From the NCBI RefSeq assembly GCF_000514775.1, contig NZ_AZWO01000014.1:1-64000 (forward strand): a DNA stretch of 64,000 bases, in the 5' to 3' direction. The stretch comes from Salinispora pacifica CNR114. Its GTDB lineage: Bacteria > Actinomycetota > Actinomycetes > Mycobacteriales > Micromonosporaceae. The stretch's first letter is position 1; each line of letters begins with the position of its first letter. The notes beneath the pieces are model-generated. The model was given only the letters and a program-made list of their open reading frames with translations. It did no database searches and was not told the DNA's origin. Shown one piece after another: positions 1 through 7,420 of this stretch. The translations under genes were made by a program, and so were the position numbers.

Positions 1-164
1 CCGACCCCGTCAGCCGCGCCTACTACGACCGCAAACGCGCCGAAGGCAAACGCCACAACGCCGCCCTCATCTGCCTCGCCCGACGCCGCTGCGACGTCCT
101 GTTCGCCATGCTCCGCGACAAGATCCCCTACCAACCACGGCCAACAAGCCCCATCCCGGCTTGA
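1..164 (+). pseudogene. IS110-family transposase, C-terminal end (cut by window edge)
   Basis: The frame that starts at base 3 is open for 53 codons and stops with TGA at 162-164. It reads DPVSRAYYDRKRAEGKRHN, then ALICLARRRCDVLFAMLRD. This Y-x-R-K-R-x-x-G-K-x-H-x-A-A block followed by a short basic tail is the typical C-terminus of IS110/IS116/IS902 transposases, which use a DEDD-type catalytic domain that would lie upstream. The gene starts outside the window, so I cannot say whether the element is intact. It marks the left side of a region rich in decayed genes. Confidence 0.75.
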
Positions 165-399
165 CCAAACCCATAGGGACACCCCCCCCCGAGCACGGCC
201 CCAACCTCAGACGCTTGGTGAGAACTTCACTCTGCGTAGCCGCTTTGCGATGGTGCTAACATCCGGCGACGCTGGTGGCCCCGGTCTGGTCAGTGCCGTT
301 GTGGTGGTAGCACTGGCCTAGTTAGACAGACACAGTGGTAACGAGCACACTGAGGCCGCCGAGATCGTCGAGCTATCCGCTCCTCGGAAGGGAATCCGC
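165..399. other. Intergenic region between transposase end and flavoprotein gene
   Basis: There is no convincing gene here. The stretch holds a C-run near 181-190 just after the transposase stop, where an IS110 end would be expected, but no inverted repeat is visible, as is normal for IS110 elements. An AT-richer patch around 318-340 (TAGTTAGACAGACACAG) could carry the promoter of the gene at 400. The ribosome site GGAAGGGAA lies at 386-394. Confidence 0.3.
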
Positions 400-1728
400 A
401 TGTCCAGGTACGACGCGATTGTCATCGGAGCCCGCTGCGCGGGCGCGTCCACCGGCATGCTCCTGGCCCGACAGGGGCACCGGGTGCTGGTATTAGACCG
501 ATCGAGCTTTCCCAGCGACGTCATCTCGACCCACTTCCTCTGGCCGCACGGGACCTCCTACCTGAACCGGTGGGGCCTGCTGGATCAGGTGCTGGCGGTC
601 ACCCCGTCGCACACCGAGGTCACCTTCGTCAACGACGGCATTCCGCTCACCGGCTCGGTGCCGGACGAGCTGCTGCGCGCGTACTTCCGCGACTGGCATG
701 GCGACGACTCGGGCGTGGTGCGCACGTACGCCTCGGTGCGCCGGCACGTGCTCGACCAGATGTTGGTCGAGGCGGCGAGCAAGGCCGGCGCCGAGGTGCG
801 GACGAACTTCACGGTGCGGGAGCTCATCACCGAGGGCGACCAGGTCGTCGGGGTACGGGGACGCGACTCCGACGGGCAGTTGGTCGAGGAGCGCGCCCGG
901 ATCGTGATCGGTGCCGACGGTCGCAACTCGTTCGTCGCCCGCACCCTCGGCCTGCCGAAGTTCGACGAGCGGCCCCGGTGTACCTTCGCCTACTGGAGCT
1001 ACTACTCCGGCTTCGACCTCGGTCCGGCGCAGCTGCACCGACGTGGTCGGCTGGCCTGCGCCGTCGCACCCACCAACCACGACCAGAACATGGTGTTGGT
1101 CTGGGGACCGAGCGAGTGGTCCCGCGAGTTCCGTCGTGATGTGCCCGGCAACTTCCAGCGGGCGCTGGATTTCGTCAGCCCGGAGTTGGGCGAGGTGGTC
1201 CGGACGCGGGGCGTGCGGGCGGAGCGCGTCTACGGGACGTTGGATCAGTCCGCGTTCCTCCGGCCCCTGGCCGGACCGGGCTGGGTGCTGGTCGGGGATG
1301 CCGAGTCGGCCAAGGACCAGTGCACCGCGATCGGGATGACCCACGCGTTCCGGGGCGCGGAGCTGGTCGCCGACGCGCTGGGCCGGTGGTTCTCCGGGGA
1401 CGTGTCTCTGGAGGCGGCGATGGCCAGCTATGAAGGCCGCCGCCGCAGCCAGAACGCCGCCGCCTACTACGACTACGTCTGCACGCTCGCGGAGATGCGA
1501 CCGTACCGCCACGACGAACTGCAGTTGTTCGTGGCGTTGCGGGGAAACCAGCAGGAGATCGACCGGTTCGTCGCCACCCACGCCGACGTCGCGCCGGTCT
1601 CGGAGTTCTTCCAGGCGTCGAACCTCCTCCTGCTCAACGACGCCGCGAAGGAGACCTCGGCCGGGTACCCGGTGTTCGAGGACTACCCGGCGACCGCTCG
1701 GATGTACCAGCAGAACCTGTTCGCCTGA
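400..1728 (+). CDS. FAD-dependent monooxygenase/oxidoreductase (PHBH/GGR-like fold)
   Basis: This is a 442-residue protein. An N-terminal Rossmann-type FAD site (IVIGARCAGASTGMLLAR, residues 7-24) is followed by VLDRSSFP, the second FAD contact GADGRNS (171-177) and the ribose-binding GD motif at 299-300 (LVGDAESAKDQ). This order is that of group A flavoprotein monooxygenases and geranylgeranyl-reductase-like enzymes. The substrate cannot be read from sequence. The first FAD motif is GARCAGA rather than GxGxxG, a common variant in this family. A good ribosome site (GGAAGGGAA) precedes the ATG. The alpha-oxoamine synthase gene begins 25 bases after the stop, so the two are probably one operon. 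They are separated from the ketomemicin-like genes by decayed DNA, so membership of that pathway is uncertain. Confidence 0.82.
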   Translation: MSRYDAIVIGARCAGASTGMLLARQGHRVLVLDRSSFPSDVISTHFLWPHGTSYLNRWGLLDQVLAVTPSHTEVTFVNDGIPLTGSVPDELLRAYFRDWHGDDSGVVRTYASVRRHVLDQMLVEAASKAGAEVRTNFTVRELITEGDQVVGVRGRDSDGQLVEERARIVIGADGRNSFVARTLGLPKFDERPRCTFAYWSYYSGFDLGPAQLHRRGRLACAVAPTNHDQNMVLVWGPSEWSREFRRDVPGNFQRALDFVSPELGEVVRTRGVRAERVYGTLDQSAFLRPLAGPGWVLVGDAESAKDQCTAIGMTHAFRGAELVADALGRWFSGDVSLEAAMASYEGRRRSQNAAAYYDYVCTLAEMRPYRHDELQLFVALRGNQQEIDRFVATHADVAPVSEFFQASNLLLLNDAAKETSAGYPVFEDYPATARMYQQNLFA

Positions 1729-1753
1729 CCCGTACCCCGCCCGGAGATCGACT

Positions 1754-3298
1754 GTGTCCCTTCCTGAGCTTGACCAACGCGACGACGACGAACTGATCGG
1801 GACCATCCTCGCGGCCGCCGGCCGGCAGGATCTGGAGGCGATGGCGGCAGCCGCGGCCGAGGTCTCCGAGATGACCCGCAACTGGGCCACCCACATCCCG
1901 TGGGACGAGTTCGACTCGTTGGACGAGACCGCCCTGAACGAGGTGGTCGCCGACCTGACCCAGATGTGGGAACCCGTCGACCTGCAGGTTGACGCCGACG
2001 AGGAGTACGCGCTCGACAAGAACGCCTATGACTTCTACCGGCCGGCCGGCCGTAACCTGATGACCCGTACCGAGGAATTCCACGGGTGGGTCGAGGCGCG
2101 GCGGCGGACCGAGACGTGGCAGTACTCCAGGACGCTGGAAGCCGCGCCGAACAGCATCGCCCAGATCACCAACGACATCGGCCGGCGTACCCGCGGGATC
2201 AACTTCAACTCGCAGGACTATCTGTCGTTCAACACGCACCCGGCGATCCGGGAGGCGGCGACCAAGGCGATGCGGGACTACGGTCCGCACAGCGCCGGGT
2301 CACCGATGGTGCTCGGGAACACCCGGATCTCCGACGAACTGGAGGCGTCACTCGGCGAGTTGGTCCGGGCCGAGCAGGTGACGCTCTTCCCGACCGGGTG
2401 GGCCGCCGGCTTCGGGGCGATGGCGGGCCTGGTCCGCCAGGAGGACCACGTTCTGATCGACCGGCTGGCGCACTCCTGCCTCCAACAGGGGGCCCGGGCG
2501 ACCACCCGCAACGTGGTGCGCTACGAACACCTCAACGTGGAGGCGGTCCGTCGCCACCTGGTCGACATCCGTCGGCGCGACAGCCGCAACGGCATCCTCG
2601 TCGTCACGGATGGCCTCTTCTCGGTGGACGCTGACTGGCCGGACCTGGTGACCCTGCAGCGGGTGTGCCGGGAGCACGACGCGACGCTGCTCGTCGACGT
2701 GGCGCACGACCTGGGTTCGATGGGTCCGGGTGGCACCGGTGTCCTCGGGTTGCAGGAGGTGCTCGGCGACATCGACATCGTGATGGGCGCCTTCTCCAAG
2801 ACGTTCTGCTCCAACGGCGGCTTTGTCGCCTCGGCCTCCCCGGCGCTCAAGCAGTACCTCAAGATGTTCGGTGGGTCGCACTTCTTCTCCAACGCACTGT
2901 CGCCCGTGCAGACCGCCGTGGTCCTGGAAGCCTCGAAGATCATCCGCTCCGCGGAGGGCGACCTCCTCCGTTCCCGGCTGCGCACCGCCGTCACCGCGCT
3001 TCGCGAGGAGCTGACCGGGCACGGGCTGACCTGTATGGGTGAGCCGTCGCCGATCGTGCCGCTCCTGATCGGAAACGAGAAGCTGGCGCGGATCGCGAAC
3101 CGCCTGCTGTTCGACCGTGGGGTGCTCGCGTTCATGGTGGAGTTCCCGGTGACTCCCACCGGCTCGTCGCGGTTCCGGCTTCAGGTGCAGGCGAACCATG
3201 AGCCGGAGGAGGCACGCGCCGCAGCGAGGATCATCGCGGACGCGATCGCCGACGCCCGCACCTACCTGTCCAGCGCCTTCGGGAGTACGGAGCGGTAG
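1754..3298 (+). CDS. PLP-dependent alpha-oxoamine synthase with N-terminal extension
   Basis: From the GTG at 1754 (GGAG eight bases upstream) the protein has 514 residues. Residues from about 130 match the AONS/serine palmitoyltransferase/5-aminolevulinate synthase family: NFNSQDYLSFNTHP near the start of the fold, GSPMVLGN, the cofactor-binding DVAHD motif, and the Schiff-base lysine K349 in GAFSKTFCSNGG. Such enzymes condense an acyl thioester with an amino acid by decarboxylation. Family members are usually about 400 residues. The extra first 130 residues are acidic and contain FDSLDE around S55, faintly like an acyl-carrier site but without a convincing ACP fold. The gene follows the flavoprotein closely. 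A product from an amino acid and an acyl thioester, then oxidised, is plausible but inferred. Confidence 0.83.
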   Translation: MSLPELDQRDDDELIGTILAAAGRQDLEAMAAAAAEVSEMTRNWATHIPWDEFDSLDETALNEVVADLTQMWEPVDLQVDADEEYALDKNAYDFYRPAGRNLMTRTEEFHGWVEARRRTETWQYSRTLEAAPNSIAQITNDIGRRTRGINFNSQDYLSFNTHPAIREAATKAMRDYGPHSAGSPMVLGNTRISDELEASLGELVRAEQVTLFPTGWAAGFGAMAGLVRQEDHVLIDRLAHSCLQQGARATTRNVVRYEHLNVEAVRRHLVDIRRRDSRNGILVVTDGLFSVDADWPDLVTLQRVCREHDATLLVDVAHDLGSMGPGGTGVLGLQEVLGDIDIVMGAFSKTFCSNGGFVASASPALKQYLKMFGGSHFFSNALSPVQTAVVLEASKIIRSAEGDLLRSRLRTAVTALREELTGHGLTCMGEPSPIVPLLIGNEKLARIANRLLFDRGVLAFMVEFPVTPTGSSRFRLQVQANHEPEEARAAARIIADAIADARTYLSSAFGSTER

Positions 3299-3367
3299 CC
3301 ATCGCCACGCCTCATCAGCCGACCCCGGCTGGCCCAGTCGTCCCGCCGGACGGCGCTGCGGGAGGAG

Positions 3368-4344
3368 TCAGATCACGGCCAGGGCCTTGGTGACGTTCCG
3401 CTCGGCCAAAGCCAGCATCCACTGGCGGTCCGGGAAGTCGGTGTCGGCGATCCGAAGGGGACCCTCGATCAGAGACAGGACCTGGGCGAATCGGTAGAAC
3501 TCCAGCCGGTTGGGGTCGAGTTTGACGGGCTGCAGCGTGGGGTACGCGTCGCCGAAGCGCAACTGCAGCCAGGCGTGCTCCCACTCCACGTCGAAGAACG
3601 TCATCCCCTCGATGTCGATGATGGCGGGTGCACCGGAAGGCGGGACCAGCACGTGGTCCGGTCCGAGTTCGCCATGTATCAGCCGGTAGTCGTGGCGAAC
3701 GGTGACCGCGTTGCGCAGGCGCCGGAGATGGTCGGTGATTCGGTCGTGGGCATCGGCGAGCCGGGCGTCACGGGCGGCCGCCGCGTCGAGGTGACCACGC
3801 GCCCGGTCCTGGATGATGTCCTCGGTGCTGCGGGTCTGTGGGGCCTCTCCGCGGGCGATGGCGGCGAGCTTGCCGTAGTGGGTGCTGCGGGTGGTGTGCA
3901 TGCGGCGCAGGGCACCACCAAGTGTGGACAGCGGCGGCACGGCTGCGGCCGGGTCATGTTTCATGAGCGCCTCGAGCGTCACCGCACCGACGTCCTCGAC
4001 CAGTGCAAGGTCGGCCGGTGGTAGCGGCCGGCGCGGTCGAGCATCAACAGCCGTGGCGTCCGCACGTCCACGGCGCTGAGGGCGGCGTAGTTGGTGGCGA
4101 ACAACTCGACGCCCGACGCGTCGGTGAAGGGATCGTCGGGGACGGCTGGTGCCGGCGGCCAGTAGTTCTCGCCTGCTGCCCAGACATAGAGGATCGCTGT
4201 CGACTGGTCGTCCAACCTGAGCCGGTAGACGCCCTTCTTGCTGCCACCGGTCAGCCGGTCCAGGGCGGCAGGTCTACGATCTGCGCCGAACTGGTCCACC
4301 ACCAGGTCGTGCAGGTCGTCCGGCTGTAGGACTACCCGGATCAT
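3368..4344 (-). pseudogene. Aminoglycoside-phosphotransferase-like kinase, frameshifted
   Basis: Two minus-strand frames make up one protein. The N-terminal part starts at the ATG at 4344 (MIRVVLQPDDL, ribosome site AGGAG) and includes a kinase-like lobe (GGSKKGVYRLRL). It ends with a spurious stop after RTSVR. The second frame continues as DLALVEDVGAVTLEALMK and reaches the catalytic loop HGELGPDHVLV and the metal motif IIDIEG, stopping at 3368. One base is missing around 4016-4022 (TACCACCGG, where TACCACCCGG would restore the frame). The repaired protein would have about 325 residues, normal for APH-family kinases. In the catalytic loop the usual HGDxxxxN reads HGELGPDH, so activity is doubtful even when repaired. 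It converges with the oxoamine synthase gene. Confidence 0.72.
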
Positions 4345-4693
4345 AGGTCGCCTCTTCTCCTGCTGCTCAGCGATGGTTCGCAGCGGCTTCCCTCTGCAGC
4401 ACAGCAGAGATGCTGCCGTAGCCGGAGGAGCCGGACCAGCCAGATTCTCAGCAGCAACCGCGACCTCCTCAGAGCAGCCAGGCTTGGTGCGAGGCGCGGC
4501 CGGCGGGCCCGACAAGGGGTCGACCATGTGTCGGGTCCGCCGGAAGATTGCGGGTGACCGAGGCGCTGACCAGCAACTCGCAAGGTAGGTCCAGACGACA
4601 TCGTGCCGAAGCGTCCGGGCCCACCTTGCGAAAATCTGACTCGAGGCGACCATGCACGCGAAGGTAGGTCCCCTGACTCGGCCTTCTCGCCGT
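4345..4693. other. Gene-free stretch with repeat and potential RNA stem
   Basis: No gene was recognised. The sequence AAGGTAGGTCC occurs twice, at 4582-4592 and 4661-4671. CGCAAGGTAGG at 4580-4590 can pair with CCACCTTGCG at 4621-4630, forming a ten-pair stem with one bulged base. It would lie in the leader of the minus-strand kinase gene that starts at 4344. The pattern does not match the T-box consensus. Confidence 0.35.
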
Positions 4694-5206
4694 TCAGAGG
4701 ACGTGCTCGCGCCAGTCCCGGCCTGGTGCGCTGAAGAGGAAGCCGTTCTCGTCGAGCGCGTTGTAGATCGTCAGGTGTCCTGCTGGGAAAGCGAAACCGA
4801 GGGCGACGCTGCCGTCGGCCATGGTGCCGCCGGCCCATTCGAGAAGGCTGGCGTGGCGCAGCTCTTGTCCGCGGAGTTCTTCGAGCTTCGCGATCGGTTC
4901 CGGCCGCCAGGCAAGTTGGAAGTCGTCGGAGGTCGGCCAGGTGAGGGGCTGATGCGGGTCGATGCTGTTGAAGGTGATCGACAGGTCGTCGGTCTTCTGA
5001 TGGTTAATCTCGACCTGCTCACTTCCAAAGTCAAGCAGGACAGGGCAGTCGGCGAACCATTCGTCGGCGCCGAGGTCCCAGACCAGCCAGACGTGGCGCA
5101 AGGTTCGGCCGGCAAGACCAGCAAGGCGACGACCGTGGGCGGCACTGACCGTCTTCAGGCCATGCAGCCAGTGCGGTCGGTAGCCGGCGATGCCGAAGTC
5201 AAACAC
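4694..5206 (-). CDS. Hypothetical protein, 170 residues
   Basis: The frame begins with GTG at 5206; in-frame sequence upstream has no other start before a stop at 5258-5260. The protein starts MFDFGIAGYRPHW and is acidic and tryptophan-rich, with no signal peptide or membrane segment. Residues such as HVWLVWDLGADEW and LLDFGSEQVEINH suggest a small alpha/beta cytosolic domain. I do not recognise the family. Small single-domain proteins of this kind are common in actinobacterial islands and some are immunity proteins, but nothing here proves that. It lies 51 bases downstream of a frameshifted gene on the same strand and may have been co-transcribed with it. Confidence 0.55.
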   Translation of the reverse strand: MFDFGIAGYRPHWLHGLKTVSAAHGRRLAGLAGRTLRHVWLVWDLGADEWFADCPVLLDFGSEQVEINHQKTDDLSITFNSIDPHQPLTWPTSDDFQLAWRPEPIAKLEELRGQELRHASLLEWAGGTMADGSVALGFAFPAGHLTIYNALDENGFLFSAPGRDWREHVL

Positions 5207-5257
5207 ATGATCATTCTGCCATCGCGACCCGCCGGGTGCCGCCTGGCGCCAGGCGAG

Positions 5258-5631
5258 TCAGTAGTCCGGCGCGGGACGTAGCCAGTTCGGCATCGCGTCG
5301 CCTTCCTCCACTGCGGCAAGCTCGTCGAGCATCTCGGTGAGCCTGCTGGGCGTGATGTCAGTCTCACCGCCGACATAAAGACCATCCTCGGGCCGGGTGG
5401 ATCGGAACGCCGAGACATCGACGTGCGGCCCGTAAAGAGAACCAGCTCGGCTTGGAGGACATGCCCCACGACACGAAGTAGCCAGGTCGGATCCATGCCT
5501 GGAGCGTCCAGCGGCCCGAGAAGTTCAAGCTGAAAGAGCGTCTGGGCCTCGCTCCATGCGCCAAGGGCTGCGCCGAGTTCGAGGTCTCTGCTCTCGAAGG
5601 GCTCTTGGGCTGGCTGATCACGAAGCGGCAT
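5258..5631 (-). pseudogene. Hypothetical protein gene with single-base frameshift
   Basis: One frame reads MPLRDQPAQEPFESRDLELG and continues to LQAELVLF. The protein-like sequence then resumes in another frame as YGPHVDVSAFRSTRPEDG and runs to EGDAMPNWLRPAPDY and a TGA at 5258-5260. The break is at the A-run (T-run on the coding strand) near 5434-5436; one extra T would give VLFYGPHV and a 125-codon gene. The function is unknown. The frame also continues upstream into the relaxase remnant, so the true 5' end is uncertain and the ATG at 5631 is only one possibility. Confidence 0.5.
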
Positions 5632-5673
5632 GCCGACGAAGGTAGCGATCCGGTCGTCCGGCGCCGATGCTCG

Positions 5674-6063
5674 GTCATCGGCGTGGCGCACCGCTACCCA
5701 CCGCACCGACGCCCGATCACCGGCCGGCGCGAGCCCGACCCCGTCGGCGAACGCGACGGCGATCTGCGCCCACTACTGGTCCGGCAGCAGCGGATCGTCG
5801 CGGTGATTGTGGATCGAGCAATGCCACACGGGCTTGTCCGGCGGGTTGTTACCAGCAAGGACCGGCTGTTCCAGGAGCATGGCAAGCCGGGCGACCGAGA
5901 AGCCGCCACCAACCGTCGGCGGCTGAAGCTCGGCAACCCCGCCGATCGCTGCGGTCTCCCACGCGGCGACCAGGTGCTGGTCGTGATGCTCGCCGTTCTC
6001 ACCGGGGCCGAATCGGCGCGTACGGGTGACTCGCAACCCGTTCCGGACGGCTCGCAAGATCAC
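5674..6063 (-). pseudogene. Relaxase/mobilisation nuclease remnant with internal stop
   Basis: The frame contains RRFGPGENGEHHDQHLVAAW, then LLEQPVLAGNNPPDKPVWH and CSIHNHRDDPLLPDQ. It meets an in-frame TAG at 5773-5775 and continues WAQIAVAFADGVGLAP to VRWVAVRHADD. The order FGPGxxxEHxDxHLVAAW, LLEQP, KPVWH and RWVAVRHADD is the N-terminal signature of relaxases from Streptomyces-type plasmids and integrative elements, which nick DNA for conjugal transfer. In those proteins RHADD is followed by a metal-binding HxH segment. Here homology ends at RHADD and unrelated sequence follows. The C-terminal half is missing, so this is a relic of a mobile element. Confidence 0.68.
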
Positions 6064-6149
6064 TCGCAGACTTACCCGGACACTCGCAGGATTCGCGCGG
6101 ACGCGACACCATGCGTGGATGATTTGTCCTGGGCGATGTCAGCTCCGTC

Positions 6150-6171
6150 GATTAGAATGTATGTACTAATC
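6150..6171. promoter_or_regulatory. Inverted repeat upstream of the 6197 gene
   Basis: GATTAG at 6150-6155 and CTAATC at 6166-6171 are perfect inverted arms around a ten-base AT-rich centre. TAGAAT at 6153-6158 resembles a -10 hexamer. The site sits 26 bases before the start codon at 6197, where a repressor operator would be expected. The binding protein is unknown. Confidence 0.4.
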
Positions 6172-6196
6172 TCGCTGTTGAGCTGGGAGGATGCCC

Positions 6197-6844
6197 GTGA
6201 CCGCGCCCACCCCCGCCGCTCCCCTCGCCCCCTACACCACGCTCCTTGGCTTCACTCGTTACGTCGACCGCACCGGTCCGACCAAGGCCACCTTCGTCGG
6301 CGGCCTACGCCGGCAGCGGGCCAGCCGCTCCGGCTTCAACCCACATGGCCAGTTCGTCAAGGCACTCAAGGCCGACATCGCCTTCCACACCAGCGGCACC
6401 CACCTCGACCGGGTGGTTGCCGCCGTCAAACCCCGGTGGCGCCCGCTCTACCGAGCGCTGGTGCCAGGGGCGATGGCCTGGCTACTGTCCCTCGGCGCAC
6501 CCAGGTCGGTCGACCTGGCCCAGACCCGCGACGCACTCGCCCTGCTGGGCGACCTACCCGTGAAGATCAACCCACACTTCGGAATCCGGTACGCCGACGG
6601 GCGGGCCGAGGCCGTCCGCCTGCACTTCGACGAGGCTCCGCCGACCGACGAGGCAGCGCTGGCCATGCTGCACCTGATGGGCCGACAGATGGAGGCGATT
6701 CTGCCGCACGCCGAACCCGTCCTGGTCGATGTCCGGCGCGGCCGGACGCACCGCACGCCCGCGACCGCGAAACCCGCGGAGATCGAACGCTGGCTGACCG
6801 GCGAGGCTATCGCCTTTCAGGCGCTGTGGAGCACTGCGGCCTGA
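6197..6844 (+). CDS. Hypothetical protein, 215 residues
   Basis: I chose the GTG at 6197 because GGAGG at 6186-6190 lies six bases upstream; an ATG at 6191 is in frame but too close to that site. The protein is soluble, without signal peptide or membrane segment, and contains TRYVDRTGPTKATFVGGLRR near its N-terminus and HFGIRYADGRAEAVRLHFDE in the middle. I do not recognise a family. Codon use looks like the host's, unlike the decayed genes to the left. A palindromic site precedes it, so it may be repressed. It converges with the biosynthetic operon to its right, and a role in that pathway is neither supported nor excluded. Confidence 0.62.
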   Translation: MTAPTPAAPLAPYTTLLGFTRYVDRTGPTKATFVGGLRRQRASRSGFNPHGQFVKALKADIAFHTSGTHLDRVVAAVKPRWRPLYRALVPGAMAWLLSLGAPRSVDLAQTRDALALLGDLPVKINPHFGIRYADGRAEAVRLHFDEAPPTDEAALAMLHLMGRQMEAILPHAEPVLVDVRRGRTHRTPATAKPAEIERWLTGEAIAFQALWSTAA

Positions 6845-6865
6845 CCGCGCGGGGTGGGTGGAGGG

Positions 6866-7420
6866 TCAGTAGCCCGTCGTATCGTCGATGCTGGCTCGCG
6901 CGGTCGGCACCAGGAAGCTCCGCTCGAAGGTGAGGACCACCTCGCCGGTGGCTTTGCGGCCGATGGTGCGGCAGCTCACGATGCCCTCGCCCGGCCGGCT
7001 GGCGGAGAGCCGTTTCGCGGTCACCTCGCTCTCGGCGTACAGCGTGTCGCCCACGAAGACCGGCTGGGGAAGGCGGATCCGCTCCCAGCCGAGGTTCGCG
7101 ATGGCCCGGCCGCTGGTACTGCGGGCAGTCATCCCGCCGACGATGCTCAGGGTCACCAGACTGGAGACCAGGGGCTGGCCCCACCGGCCCGCCTCGGCGT
7201 ATGCGCCGTCGATGTGCAGCGGTGACGCGTTCATGCTCAACATGCTCATCAACACGTTGTCCATCTCGGTCACGGTGCGGCCGGGCCGATGCTCGATCAC
7301 CGTGCCGACGACGATCTCGTCATAGTAGAAGCCGACCTGTTCGCGGTATCGGTTCTCGCCTACCCTCCGGAAGCCGACCGGACCGGAGCCGGTCGGCTTC
7401 CCGGCCTGCTCAGGCCGCAT
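6866..7420 (-). CDS. MaoC-like acyl-CoA dehydratase (mesaconyl-CoA hydratase type)
   Basis: From the ATG at 7420 the protein has 184 residues. FYYDEIVVGTVIEHRPGRTV, TEMDN and the central LSMNASPLHID are typical of hot-dog fold MaoC/mesaconyl-CoA dehydratase proteins, and LVSSLVTLSIVGGM with FVGDTLYAESEV completes the fold. The start overlaps the end of the PLP-enzyme gene by 11 bases, indicating translational coupling. In the ketomemicin pathway an enzyme of this class (KtmF, as I recall it) dehydrates benzylmalyl-CoA to benzylfumaryl-CoA. That role fits the adjacent aldolase and reductase, but the exact acyl group here is inferred. Confidence 0.8.
   Translation of the reverse strand: MRPEQAGKPTGSGPVGFRRVGENRYREQVGFYYDEIVVGTVIEHRPGRTVTEMDNVLMSMLSMNASPLHIDGAYAEAGRWGQPLVSSLVTLSIVGGMTARSTSGRAIANLGWERIRLPQPVFVGDTLYAESEVTAKRLSASRPGEGIVSCRTIGRKATGEVVLTFERSFLVPTARASIDDTTGY

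Noticed and set aside
1754..2140. N-terminal ACP domain on the first oxoamine synthase
   Set aside because: FDSL at S55 resembles a carrier site, but the surrounding helices and the usual G-x-DS context are missing.
4580..4671. T-box riboswitch
   Set aside because: There is no AGGGTGGNACCGCG antiterminator sequence, and the downstream gene is not an amino acid or tRNA synthetase gene.
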